NCBI GenBank assembly: GCA_022453515.1 | Contig: JAJNNY010000038.1 | Span: 248,001-312,000, forward strand | Length of the DNA: 64,000 bases | Reading direction: 5' to 3' | Source of the DNA: Astrocystis sublimbata | Taxonomy: Eukaryota > Ascomycota > Sordariomycetes > Xylariales > Xylariaceae | In this document: one piece after another, positions 36,849 through 48,687 of the stretch | Position numbering within the stretch: position 1 is the stretch's first letter | Layout: the number at the start of each line of letters is the position of its first letter | The notes under the pieces: model-generated | Databases searched by the model: none | What the model was told of the DNA's origin: nothing | Seen by the model: the letters and a program-made list of their open reading frames with translations, nothing else | Position numbers and translations under genes: made by a program

Positions 36849-38240
36849 TCAGTTATTGAACTCCCTCAGTTTCGAACTTATCATACTCGCTATCCTCGAG
36901 TGCTCCGTCTTTAGCCATGCCCCTAGGCTATGATACAGACTAGCCACGCTACCAAACGTATGTTGACTGCTGGAGCTTTGTTTGCTCGAGGTCTGCGAAG
37001 TAAAGTAATCAATGAGTTGACCGAGCTTTCTCACCTCTCCCAACAATAGTTGCATCTTCACTGCTGCCATTATACGCATATCATCGACGTCAAAAGTGCC
37101 AATAGCCATCGTAGGGGGCGCAACGGTAATCCAACTGGGCGATGTCATTGCTGGTGGAGGTGAGCCCCCTGAACCATCATTGGCACGTGTGTTGCCTGGA
37201 GTGCTTGGCCATGTCGAAGGCCAGGGCCTGGACCCAGAGCTGGACGAGGAGGCTGTTAGGAGCGGCCCAAGTATATCCACATCCATATTTGAAGCCTCGG
37301 GATATTGGGTAATGCCGTCTACACTGCTTGTTGCTTCTTGATACAACATCAACATTCGAGAAATAATTGACGCGTGGAGCAATGCAAGAGCTGGAGCAAC
37401 AGAACAGGAGCAGGCCAAAAGGTGACTGAGACGCTCGGTACTTTCATGGTTCGCACGGAGGATGTGATCCAGGGGTACGCGATTCACAGATCCCTCGGTA
37501 TGTATTGACGGCGTCATTCCCGATGCCGAAGTAGGATCGCTGCTGGATAGATCAGCGATTGACAGGCTTCTCATGATTTCGTATGCTTGCTGCGAACAAT
37601 CGTGTGCTTGCAGGGCACTGCCGGTTTGCAAGTTTATATTTCCATTGCATTCAAGTGTCACGAGTTGTTCACTGTGAACTCCTGTCCATGAAAAATTCCC
37701 CGGGTAGGGAGAATTTGGTGTATGTGCAGAGGTAGGCTGCGAGTTGACGGTCGACAAGCGGTCGGAGGCATAGCCTGGGAGCGTCCATCCATCCAGATCA
37801 AGAGATGTGAAATCTGAAATGGGCGGCATAGGGAAATTATTGTAGACGCTATCTACTTCGAGATCGAGCATGAGGCCGTTGGAGTTGGCAGCCACGGGAT
37901 CCAAAGTAATAGGGGCACTTCCGGCAGTGATAGGTATATCCGCGGGCGTATCAGCCATGCCAGACATCAGACCGGTATCAACCGTGAAACCATCACAGCT
38001 GGCGTTGCTGCTGCCAATTTCATCATCCCCCGTGGCACTTATTTGATCGCTGCCTGGACTCGCCAAGCTTGTACACAACCTATCACGTCGGGGCTTCCCA
38101 TTCTTTCGCGATACACCATAGACACATCGATCACACTCGGGATGCCCTCGATCACACTTCAGTTTGGCAGTGCCGCACCTATCGCAGCTGGATCGTAGCT
38201 TGTGCTTTTTGAATGTCCGCGGCACATCATCGTCAGGCAT
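36849..38240 (-). CDS. AflR-like Zn2Cys6 cluster regulator with altered zinc motif
   Basis: Intronless, 463 aa. The N-terminal zinc cluster has Cys19, 22, 29, 36 and 39 (CDRCGTAKLKC, then CDRC). The sequence then goes straight into VYGVSRKNGKPRR, and the next Cys is residue 56. Family members have about six more residues and a sixth Cys just before this VSK/R linker, so the DNA looks like it has an in-frame deletion of about 18-21 nt. No intron can restore it. The middle is Ser/Thr/Pro-rich. The C-terminal half resembles the aflatoxin-regulatory domain (LLACSCSVAPALALLHA; DVDDMRIMAAVKMQLLLGEVRKLGQLI). It is the likely pathway regulator by position. Whether it still binds zinc and DNA normally is doubtful. 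Confidence 0.85.
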   Translation of the reverse strand: MPDDDVPRTFKKHKLRSSCDRCGTAKLKCDRGHPECDRCVYGVSRKNGKPRRDRLCTSLASPGSDQISATGDDEIGSSNASCDGFTVDTGLMSGMADTPADIPITAGSAPITLDPVAANSNGLMLDLEVDSVYNNFPMPPISDFTSLDLDGWTLPGYASDRLSTVNSQPTSAHTPNSPYPGNFSWTGVHSEQLVTLECNGNINLQTGSALQAHDCSQQAYEIMRSLSIADLSSSDPTSASGMTPSIHTEGSVNRVPLDHILRANHESTERLSHLLACSCSVAPALALLHASIISRMLMLYQEATSSVDGITQYPEASNMDVDILGPLLTASSSSSGSRPWPSTWPSTPGNTRANDGSGGSPPPAMTSPSWITVAPPTMAIGTFDVDDMRIMAAVKMQLLLGEVRKLGQLIDYFTSQTSSKQSSSSQHTFGSVASLYHSLGAWLKTEHSRIASMISSKLREFNN

Positions 38241-38881
38241 GACTCAGTGTGAAACATATGATGTGTCTCAACACTGACCTCACAAAACCTTGTCGCGCAA
38301 ATGAATGGCCCAAAAGGTGACTTGTCAGAAAATAGCTTGACGACTGGGCAAAAGCTTGTGTGGACATGGGGGCTTCTACCTAGGTAGTGAGTGCAGTTGC
38401 AGTTGTTGATGTTTTTTCTGGGTATCAGCGACAGAAGGCAGAATCTCTCTATCTAGTGATCTTCTCTTCTATATTTAGCCACGTTTCCCAGCGCCCTCGA
38501 CCTCGCCAACTTTGGAAGAATCAAATCTGCTTACACCGTGGACGTCTATTGCTCCTATCTAGTGCGGAGTAGCTTTGTGAAACAAGCTTGCCAATACACA
38601 TCTACATGCTGAAATGCAATGACACGGTATATACGGTAGACCTACCATGGCAATTAGGTACCTATAGCCCTCCGAGTCTCCGTGACATGTGTGGGCTGGT
38701 CAGCCTCGATCTATTGTGTCAGCCGCATAAGAGGCATCATGGTGCGCGTTGCAACCATTCTGGTAAGCAAGATTACTCCGTCAGGGGTCCGTATTCGGCT
38801 TATCAGCAAATCGGGGATGACTGGGATGCCACATGTGTCCGGAACAATCCCGAGTCATGAACGCAAGTCAGCGCAGACTCC

Positions 38882-38882
<1 letters not shown>

Positions 38883-38913
<31 letters not shown>
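38883..38913. repeat. Poly-C tract, 31 nt
   Basis: An uninterrupted run of 31 C lies upstream of the PKS gene. The true length in the genome is uncertain because homopolymers are error-prone in sequencing. Confidence 0.85.
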
Positions 38914-38914
<1 letters not shown>

Positions 38915-39407
38915 AGCCGACTTTGGTTTCAGTTGCGCATTCGTTGTTGCGTTCAGGTTGAACCTTGCGAACTTAGCTCCTACCTAGGTAGGTACCTAGT
39001 GTACGTGGCGGCTCTTTCAACCGTAGCTAAACTGAACCCCTTTGAGAACCCGCAGAGCCTCTTACCACAACCGGGATCTCACGAACTTTACCTATTCCCT
39101 CATCTACATTGACAGTGAGAGAACCTATATTTTCGCATGAATGCATTACTGAGGCGACAGTTGTAAAACCTTTTCACTCTCTGCTATTATACAAAATTAT
39201 AATGCTTTTACCGCTACCAGCTTTGCATATCTTGGACACTTTCAGATGGGAGCAAGATTTTTGCCACTTCGCAAGGACACTGATCCACGTTGGCGCAAGT
39301 CCTAGCGAAAAATGTCACCCCTGATCCGATACAGGCGACTTCTGTGCCTATTTGCTGCATACCACGCAGGGTTCCCCCATTGAATACTTCGTTGGCGTTA
39401 CACGGTC

Positions 39408-39418
39408 TCGGGGGCCGA
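39408..39418. promoter_or_regulatory. TCG-N5-CGA site (AflR core), regulator/PKS promoter
   Basis: The sequence is TCGGGGGCCGA, about 920 bp upstream of the PKS start and 1.17 kb upstream of the regulator start. Only the core palindrome matches the AflR site. Confidence 0.35.
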
Positions 39419-40340
39419 CATGATCCCTAGTAAATTCTTGAAGCCCCGAGTGCATAGTATTAGAAGATATTCGGGACTATTTCTTGATAATCGACAGCAG
39501 CCGGGTCAGCTTAATGTCAGATTCTGACGACATCTTGCTTTGGAGAAAAGTGAACACTCCCAAAACCTGAGAGCAAGCCAAGATAAGCCGTTTCGCTCAA
39601 AATTGGGACCCCTAATTGGACCATGACCAATATGTCCGTGATGAATAAAAGCACAGGATTGGTGCAAATCCCATGTCCAAATGAGGCTATGAGCTGGCTC
39701 CCAATTCATGAAAATGTCGCGCACTATCCATGGTGCAGCTTGGGACCAGTGTACGAGGGTCTACCTGTTCGGAATCTACCTATTCGGAAATTCAAACCCC
39801 ATCGCGTCAGGTGTGGTGACTCGGGTTTACTATTCAAACTTATCAAAGGTTACTTGTAAAGATGACTACATGTCCCGACGTTTCTGTTGCCAATTTGGTT
39901 ACTGTTACCTGTGGCCACGTCGAGATAGCGTTGAGCAACCAGGCGATCATATTGAAAGTCTAGGAAAGAAAGAGCGATTTGCATACAAAATACCATGCCA
40001 GCAGGAGTATTACATTAAGCCCTTTGTGCATAAGGAGGTATTCAGGACTTGGCCTTAATCAGTAGCAAGGATCAGTAACCATAGAGAAGTTGCGTTACTG
40101 GATGGTCTGGAGCATTCGGGGAATGGAAATAGGTCAGAAATCACATAGCATTTTAGGGGGGGGTTAAACCTGTTTTAAGTGTAACCGAAATTCTTGTTTG
40201 TAAAAGCATATAACATAGGCCGAGAAATGTGAATGGGACATCTCGAGCTCAAATGTCAATTCAAATTCAATCTATAGCAGTGAATTAAGATCAACTATTT
40301 GAACAAATACTTTGCAGACGAATAACTACAAGCTTCCATC

Positions 40341-43300
40341 ATGAGTGTCAATCTAAAGCTATATCTCTTCGGAGACCAGACCCATGATACAAAGCCACAT
40401 CTGAAGCTTTTGCTTCAGTGCAGAGACAACCCATTACTCGACCACTTCCTCCGCAAGGCATATGATGCACTTCGAAGAGAGATTTATGAGCTCCCTCACG
40501 ATATGAGAGATGTTCTTCCTCGATTTACCTCCCTTGATGACTTGATGTTGTGGGATCAGGGCGGGAGGTGGTGCGTGCCTCTTGACATGGCTATTACATG
40601 TCTTTGCCAGCTTGGGCTTTTTTTCAGGTAAGAACCAAGAAACACCCATCAGGTACATGACAGTAACTGATACTAGCCCAAGAGAAAGTCAAGCAAATGA
40701 TAATATAGGTTCACAAACATCCAGGTATGTTGGGCTCTGCACAGGAGCATTGTCTGCAGCAGCTGTTAGCTGTAGCCGCAGCACATTGGACCTCGTTCCC
40801 AAGGCAGTCGATGCAATCATCGTCGCTTTTAGAACCGGTATACATGTCACCGAGGTAGCGGAGCGAATCGCCCCCACGAACAGTGCTGGGGAGACCTGGT
40901 CAATCATTGTCACCGGGTCAACAGCTTCTGGAGCCGTGCAAAAGTTCTGTGCACAAAGTGTAAGTGAATTTAAGGCTTTTGTGATCCTATCGTGAATACC
41001 TAATATAAACTAACATCGTGTGAAGATACTGCCTTTGACGAGTAGACCTTACATCAGCGCCTACGCGCCGTATGGGATTACTGTGAGCGGCCCTCCACGA
41101 ACCATCGCTCAATTTGTCGATTCTGAGTGCTTCAAAGGCCTGAGATATAAAGCCATTCCGATATATGCCCCATATCATGCGCCACACCTACACACAGAGT
41201 CTGATGTTATTGACATCGTTGGAAGTCTGACCCATGATTTGGTTCAGCCCTCTGAGCAGTCAGGGATGGGAGACGCGGTGGAGGGACCTAGCTTTACAGC
41301 ATCTTTGAAGGCCGCCATCGAGCAGATTTTGCTACAGCCGATTCAGTGGAAAGATATCCTCGATGACCTGCAGAGCTGGATCCAGAGTTCGGAAACAAAG
41401 ACATTCAGCATTGCCCCCATCGTAACTACTGCCGACCAACTCATCTATACCGCGCTGAAGCAAACACCGCTGCGCGCATTGATGCCATCCACATCCGCAC
41501 CCAGCCCGCTCAAGTCAACTGGCTGGGAGAATACGTCATATGCTCATCCTCAGAAGCCGAAACTGGCTATCATCAGTATGGCGGGTCGATTTCCAGGTGC
41601 CAGGGACACTGAGGCATTTTGGGATCTTCTATATGAAGGGTTGGATGTCCATAAGCCTGTGCCGCCTCTCCATTGGGATGCAAAGACACACGTAGATCCA
41701 ACCGGGAACGGCAAAAACACCAGCGCGACGCCGTTCGGTTGTTGGCTTGACGATCCGGCAGAATTCGACGCGCGCTTTTTCAACATCTCGCCAAGAGAGG
41801 CGCCACAGATTGATCCCGCGCAGCGACTTGCTCTGATGACAGCTTATGAAGCGATCGAGCAAGCCGGTATCGTTCCAGATGCCACCGCTTCTACTAGACG
41901 TGACCGGGTTGGTGTCTTCTATGGTGTTACCAGCAACGACTGGATGGAGACAAATAGCGCGCAGAACATCGATACTTACTTTATTCCAGGCGGAAATCGA
42001 GCGTTCATTCCTGGTCGTATTAACTACTGTTTTAAGTTCAGTGGCCCTAGTTACGCAATTGATACGGCCTGCTCTTCCAGTCTGGCGGGAATCCACTTAG
42101 CTTGCAGTTTGTTGTGGCGAGGAGATATCGATACAGCTATTGCTGGCGGGACCAATGTTCTTACGAACCCGGACTTTACGGCTGGCCTAGACCGCGGCCA
42201 TTTTCTCTCGCGAACAGGAAATTGCAAAACTTTTGAGTTAGTATCTTAAACTCTTGCGTCCCCTGTTTCACTCAAAGTCTTCTTCTGAATGCTATATGCT
42301 CATGCTTGCTGCTGAGATACGCCCTATTATACCCGACTCAACCCCCCCCCCCCCCCCCCCCCCCCGGTAGAAGGTAGATTCTAACTTATTTTCTTTATTA
42401 GCGATGAGGCAGACGGGTACTGCCGCGGAGAAGGGATCGGAACCGTCATTATCAAGCGCCTCGATGATGCCCTCGCAGATAACGACCCGATTCTGGGTGT
42501 CATTCTGGGCGCGTACACAAACCACTCAGCAGAATCCGAGTCGATTACGCGACCGCATGTTGGGGCACAGCGGGCAATCTTTAGCAAGATTCTAAACCAA
42601 GGAGGTGTAGATCCCTATACCGTGAGCTACGTTGAAATGCACGGAACGTAAGTGCTTCCAATGGTATGACACGGCCTATAACACTGACTTGGATGACAAG
42701 CGGTACGCAAGCTGGCGATGCCGGAGAGATGTCCAGTGTCCTAGACACATTTGCGCCTTCCACATCACAGGCTAAGAGAGGCAGAGAGAAGCACCAGGTC
42801 CTTTTCCTTGGCTCAGCCAAGCCAAATATAGGCCATGGCGAAGCTGCTTCTGGCGTGTCAAGTCTTATTAAAGTGCTACTTATGATGCAGAAGAATACGA
42901 TTGTCCCGCACTGTGGTATCAAAACTAGGATCAACCGCAAGTTCCCCACCGATCTGAAGGAACGGAATGTTCGCATAGCTGCGAAGGCAAATTCTTGGGA
43001 GAGGGACTCAGATCCTTCCGAGCCCCGGCGGGCCTTCGTAAACAACTTCAGCGCAGCAGGGGGAAACTCGGCATTATTGCTCGAAGACGCACCCCGTGAG
43101 AATAATCCTATAAAGAAGGTTCCAGACCCGCGCAAAGTTCACCTCATAGCGGTATCAGCCAAGACCAGTACCTCTTTGCAGGGCAATCTAGAGTCTACTC
43201 TCGAATTTTTGATGCGTAACCCGGACGTGTCCTTGGGGCAGCTTTCGTATACCACAACCGCACGTCGTATGCACCATCAGCATCGTGTCATGGTTGTTGG

Positions 43301-46300
43301 CTCCAGCGTCGAGGGCATGTCATCACAGATCAGCGCGGCGTTAAGAGACAGAACCGGAATGACCCGACCCAAAGGAAGCCCGAAGGTTATATTCCTCTTC
43401 ACTGGCCAGGGAGCCCAATACTCTGGGATGGGGAAACAGCTTCTCGAATACTTCTCCTTATTTCGTATCGAGGTACGGCGGTTGGATCAACTTGGTCAGA
43501 ACCTGGGGTTTCCATCAATGCTGCCTATCATTGAATCAGAAGAGCAGGACATCGGTGTTTTCGGACCTACCGCAGTGCAACTAGCGAGTGTCATCATGCA
43601 AATCGCACTAAGCAAACTTTGGGCATCGTGGAATATCACTCCAGCCGCTGTCATCGGCCATAGCCTAGGGGAATATGCCGCTCTTAATGTCGCGGGGGTA
43701 CTCTCGGATGCGGATACTATCTACCTTGTGGGGACGAGAGCTGAGCTTCTCCAAGAGAAGTGTACTCGCGGCACTCACTCGATGATCGTTGCTAAAGGAT
43801 CCATGAATGATATCGCAGAGGTCCTGAGAGACGTCGACTACGAAGTCGCGTGCATCAACTCACCAACTGAGACTGTCCTAGCTGGACCTGACGAGAAGAT
43901 ATCCATCGTGAAGGGGTTACTCACAGGCGCAAAGATTAAATCGACACTGCTCCACGTCCCATACGCATTCCATTCGTCTCAGATTGACCCTATTCTGTCC
44001 GATTTTAAAAGGTTATCTGGGGGGATTACATTTTCTGAAGCCAAGGTCCCCGTTGTATGCCCATTAGATGGCAGCATTAAAGGGGTGGCTAACCCCGAGT
44101 ACCTCACCAGACATTCCCGCGAACCTGTTAATATGTTCAAAGCACTCCGACTAGCATACAGTCAACAAATACTTACTGACCAAACTATGATGCTTGAGGT
44201 TGGTCCGCACCCGGCCATCTCTGGAATGGTAAGAGCCGTTCTAGGCCCGCAAGTGGTGTGCCTCGCCTCGTCGCAGCGCGGCAGATCATGCTGGGATGTC
44301 TTAAGTACGACGTTGAAAGCCTTGTACGAAGCTGGAGCAGATATCCGATGGGCGGAATATCAGCGTGACTTTCAGAGTTCTCACAGAGTCATTCCGTTAC
44401 CGGCCTATAGCTGGGACTTGAAAGAGTACTGGATGCAGTACTTTAACGACTGGTCTTTGCGGAAAGGTGAACCCCCTTTGGTACTTGATAGCCCGAAGCC
44501 TATGCTTGAAAGTACCACTATCCACAGAATTGTCTCGCAATCTGGCGACACCCAGAAGATGCATATTGTTGTGGAGGCGAATATCGCACGCGACGATTTA
44601 AGTCCGCTCGTCCAGGGACACGAGGTCGATGGGACTCCATTGTGCACTCCATCAGTATATGCAGATATTGCATTGACATTAGGCACATATATTCTTCAGC
44701 GCTACCGCCCTGGTCAAATCGAGAACCGTATTGATGTATCCGATATGAGCATCTCAAAAGCTCTCATTCTTCAGGCTCAGGTGACGGAGCAGCTTCTTCA
44801 AGCGCATGCCGAAGTCGACTGGTCATCTCAATCAGTGGTTATCATATTCATGTCCTTTGATGTAAGTCTTGTCCTTCAGCCCTTACCCTTAATTACTGTG
44901 CATTACTAGAGCAGTTGGCTGATAAGTGGCAATGCAGAGCAAGCAAAAATTGCAGGAGCACGCGAGATGTGTCGTGCGCTTCAGAGACAGAAGTCTCCAA
45001 GAGACACTCCAATGCAAATCGGCAAGCCTCAGGGAAAAGTTGCAAGCGCTGGAAGATGGAATTGTTACAGGGGTTACCGCCCGTTTCAACCGCCCCATGG
45101 TTTATCGAGCAATCCGACCTTTAGCGAGATTTCATGACGACTACCGTGCCATAGACAAAATCGTCCTGAACAGCACAACACTCGAAGTCTCGAGTCATCT
45201 CAGCTTTGGTGCCGTGAAGAGGAGTGGAAGCTTCCATACTCACCCTGCCATTATCGATGCCTTGGCGCAGGCTGGCGGATTTGCATTAAATTGCAATGAT
45301 AACAATGACCTGGACGTGGAAGTTTTCGTATGTGTTTCCTGGAGTTATTCATTCCCTTGCTGGCAAGTCTAAGAGGCACAAATTACCCTAACAGGTATCA
45401 ATGCTCCCCAGACACGTGCGAATCCCCGTTCCATGTGCAATTTCTTTAATTACTGCAAAAGGCAATTACTGACTCCAGCGGGTTGAAGATGAATCACGGA
45501 TGGGGTTCGCTCCAAATATTCGAGCCTATAAGCTTCGATAAAGAGTACGTTACTTACACGCGTATGCAAGAGGGCGTAGATAAGCTGTGGCATGGCAATA
45601 CTTTTATCCTCCAGGGAGACAAAATTGTCGCATACTTTGGGCAGATTGCGGTTCGTACATCGTAACCTTTCTGTTTTCATACCAAGTCCTCGATTACTGA
45701 CTAACATATCCTTCCTATAGCTCCAATGTGTGCCACGTCGAGTCCTTAAAGTCGTCTTGTCAATCGCGAGTGGAGATAAGAAGCAGAAGCAACAGCGACA
45801 ACCAGTAGAGACAAAACAGCTCCCAGTCAGGAATTCTACCCATGACGCCGCTTTGCTGGATCCTGCCGGAGTTGTCGAGCGGAAGTCACATGCCTCTAAA
45901 ATCCGCCAGGCGATCAATATCATTGCTGAAGAGAGTGGGCTAGCTGAGTTAGACTTGGCCGACAGCACCTGTTTCGCGGATGTCGGCATCGACTCTCTTC
46001 TAGGTCTGACGATCTCGGCCCGATTCAACGAAGAGCTCAATATGGAACTCGATTTCAACGCACTATTCTACGAGCATCCCACGGTTGGCGATCTCAAGGT
46101 GTTGTTCGGGGCAGATTCCGGGGCTAATAGGATGACCGCAGAGTCGCAGTCAGGATCCAGCGATACAGCCGAGTCAGCCAGAAACAGTGGGACGGGTATA
46201 ACTACGCCAGACGCAACAGGGCGAATTGGAAAGCTCGAATTTCGGCGCGCTCTTCAGATCTTATCAGAGGAAAGTGGCATTGCGATAGAGGACCTTACCG

Positions 46301-47814
46301 ATGATACGAACTTTGCCGACTCAGGTGTGGATTCCTTACTGTCTCTCATTGTTGTGAGCAGGTTCCGGGACGAGCTTGAAGTCGATATCCAGCACGAGAC
46401 CATTTTCCTTGAGTGTCCCACTGTAGCCGACTTGCGACGATTGTTGCTGGGAGATGCGGAAGCGGATAGTAACGACAGTCATACCCACGTCCACGTAAAT
46501 AGCAAGCCAAATCCCACGCTGCCCCCTGCCTCGATACAAGGTCTTGTCGTAGATGAACACAGTTCTCGGCGCACAGAAAGGGACACACTTAGGGCTCGCG
46601 AGGAAGCCGTCGACACTTACGTTCGGAAGAACACATTTGGGTTCAGGCTACTCAGGCCTGCACCTTTATTGGGTGTAACACAGGAGGACGGGAAAGTCGT
46701 TCTGATCACAGGAGCATCGGGGAGCTTAGGAGGGCATTTGGTTTACCATATAGCTCAACTTCCTGATGTGAAGTGCGTCGTGTGTCTCAACCGCGAGAAC
46801 AAAACGGAGCCGTTCTCCCGGCAACAAAAGGCCATGAGAGAGAAGGGCATTCGATTCCCCGAAGCTCTCAAGCCTAAGCTACGTGTGCTACAGACCGAAA
46901 GCTCAAAACCAAATCTCGGGTTGTTGGTGGAAGAGTACGAGACACTCGCCAACTCAGTAACCCATCTAATCCATAACGCATGGCCAATGAGCGCGAAACG
47001 TCAGTTGGACGGTTTCGAACCGCAATTTCGAATCATGCGCAACCTGATCGATTTCGCGAACGATGCCACGTCTCGGCGCCCCGAGAGCTTCAGGTTCAGT
47101 TTCCAGATGGTGTCCTCCATCGGCGTTGTCGGCCACTACGGCCTCGGTAATGGCAAAGAGAAGACCATAGTACCGGAAAAGAGAGTCTCTATAGACTCGG
47201 TACTGCCTAACGGGTACGGGGATGCCAAATGGGGGTGCGAAAGGATGCTCGACGAAACGCTCCATAAGCATCCCGACAGGTTCCGCACTATGGTCGTCCG
47301 TCTGGGGCAGATAGCCGGGTCTAAAACCAGCGGTTACTGGAACCCTATGGAACATTTTGGGTTCCTAATCAAATCCTCACAGACCCTAAACGCCCTACCA
47401 GACGTTGGCGGAACCGTTTATTGGACCCCGGTCAACGACATTGCTGGCACCCTGTCCGATCTACTTCTCTCGAACCGCACCCCTTACCCCATCTACCACA
47501 TCGAGAATCCAGTTGGCCAGCCGTGGCGCGAGATGAATGTTATCCTGGCAGATGCACTGAACATCCCGAATTTGATCCCTTTCGAGCAGTGGGTTGAGCG
47601 AGTGCGGGATGCACCCCAGAAAAACAATCCCGCTGTGACTTTGTTGGATTTCTTGGACAGCAACTACCTCCGAATGTCTTGTGGTGGACTCGTGCTCGAT
47701 GTGAAGAGAACGCTCGAGCATTCCCCGACCCTGTCGGCGGTGGGACCTGTGAGCAACGAGACTATCAGGAAGTATATTCACATCTGGAAGGAAATTGGCT
47801 TCTTGAGCTCATGA
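40341..47814 (+). CDS. Non-reducing polyketide synthase, SAT-KS-MAT-PT-ACP-ACP-R
   Basis: Eight exons are predicted: 40341-40627, 40677-40959, 41026-42236, 42402-42647, 42701-44861, 44938-45327, 45489-45650 and 45721-47814, giving 2,277 aa. Domains: SAT with GLCTG (Cys117); KS with DTACSSS (Cys539), HGTGT (His674) and NIGHGEA (His721); MAT with GHSLGEY (Ser997); PT with His1316 ([11 protein letters not shown]) and Asp1503 (HPAIIDAL); ACP1 (Ser1672, IDSLL); ACP2 (Ser1785, VDSLL); and a C-terminal thioester reductase with TGASGSLGG (about 1910) and YGDAK (Tyr2079/Lys2083). There is no C-methyltransferase and no thioesterase. All catalytic residues appear intact, so an unmethylated aromatic polyketide released as an aldehyde is predicted. 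Intron 3 is 165 nt with a poly-C tract and intron 6 is 161 nt; the others are 49-76 nt. Confidence 0.95.
42342..42365. repeat. Poly-C tract, 24 nt, inside PKS intron 3
   Basis: A run of 24 C lies within the intron (42237-42401) that interrupts the KS domain. It enlarges this intron compared with most others in the gene. Confidence 0.85.
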
Positions 47815-48687
47815 ATGACCCGCGACAGATTCATTACGGTTAATTAGTAGCTAGCCAAACAGGCATTATATGATGTCAAACCTCATTTGACTGCTGCAGG
47901 TGAACTGGTACATTGTGCGTTTAGGTAATTACAACCCACACAATATTGGACCCAATACAAAAGTTGCATTTAAGAGCACATCATAATAGGTGACTTTTCG
48001 CTAATAAGTGCAGTCACTTCACCAAATTGAACTAGAAGGTCCAGCTCTCCAATTTCACGTGCATATCTATATAGGTGATTATCATATAGGCGCACGATAA
48101 ATAAGACGGACTTTCGTATTTCGGCTTGTAGCATGAGTTTTTTTTTTTTTTTTTGGAAACGTTTAATTATATACGTCTGAACTTGATATTCTACTTGATA
48201 TAATAAGCATTGTATAACCGTTAACTGCTTTTCGATAGTTTGTTGATGATCAGTAATGATAATATACATAGTATATACTTATGTTATCCTTTGCAGGTTG
48301 CTTTGGTGATCCTGAGCCGAAGGGTGGTAAGTTACTCAAGTGAAACGGACCATGGATGGATGCATGGTTCCAGCTACCATACTACTCTAGGAATGAACAA
48401 CACGGACATGTCGTGATTATTTATACAGACTCCGTTTGTGTTCAGGGTTCTGCATTAGCTTTAGGTTTTGCCCAAATGTCGGATACCGGCGTTGAAACTG
48501 CGTTTGAAGACTGTAATTGGTGCCATAGCAGGCGTGGCAGGTTCTTCAAGTACCTAGTAGAAATGCTCCCTCATTACCTAGGTACTCATGATGTCTCGGC
48601 ATCACCACAATAACTAGTATAGCTACAGTGACGCTATAGAAAGCGCTCAATTCTAGCGAGATACTCTCAGCACTAGCATATCCGTGC
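47815..48687. other. Intergenic region between convergent PKS and MDR genes
   Basis: 3' flanks only. It contains a poly-T run near 48139-48155 and a TACCTAGGTA copy (48575-48584). No gene is supported. A TCGGATACCGG match to the degenerate AflR consensus (48479-48489) lies here, but this is not a promoter position. Confidence 0.5.

Larger units (their letters stand above)
38241..40340. other. Divergent 2.1-kb region between regulator and PKS
   Basis: No convincing gene. It contains two TACCTAGGTA copies (38376-38385, 38981-38990), a 31-nt poly-C tract (38883-38913) and a TCG-N5-CGA site (39408-39418). Several short ORFs near 39600-40060 look random. Confidence 0.5.

Noticed and set aside
39600..40060. 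Possible small gene between regulator and PKS
   Set aside because: Short overlapping ORFs with no domain, no consistent intron chain and no conserved motif.
46140..46230. Break between the two ACP domains as a possible frameshift
   Set aside because: The frame is continuous. The Ser/Thr/Ala/Gly-rich segment is an ordinary inter-ACP linker.
48479..48489. Full match to the degenerate AflR consensus (TCGGATACCGG)
   Set aside because: It lies between two convergent gene ends, not in a promoter, so chance is the simplest reading.
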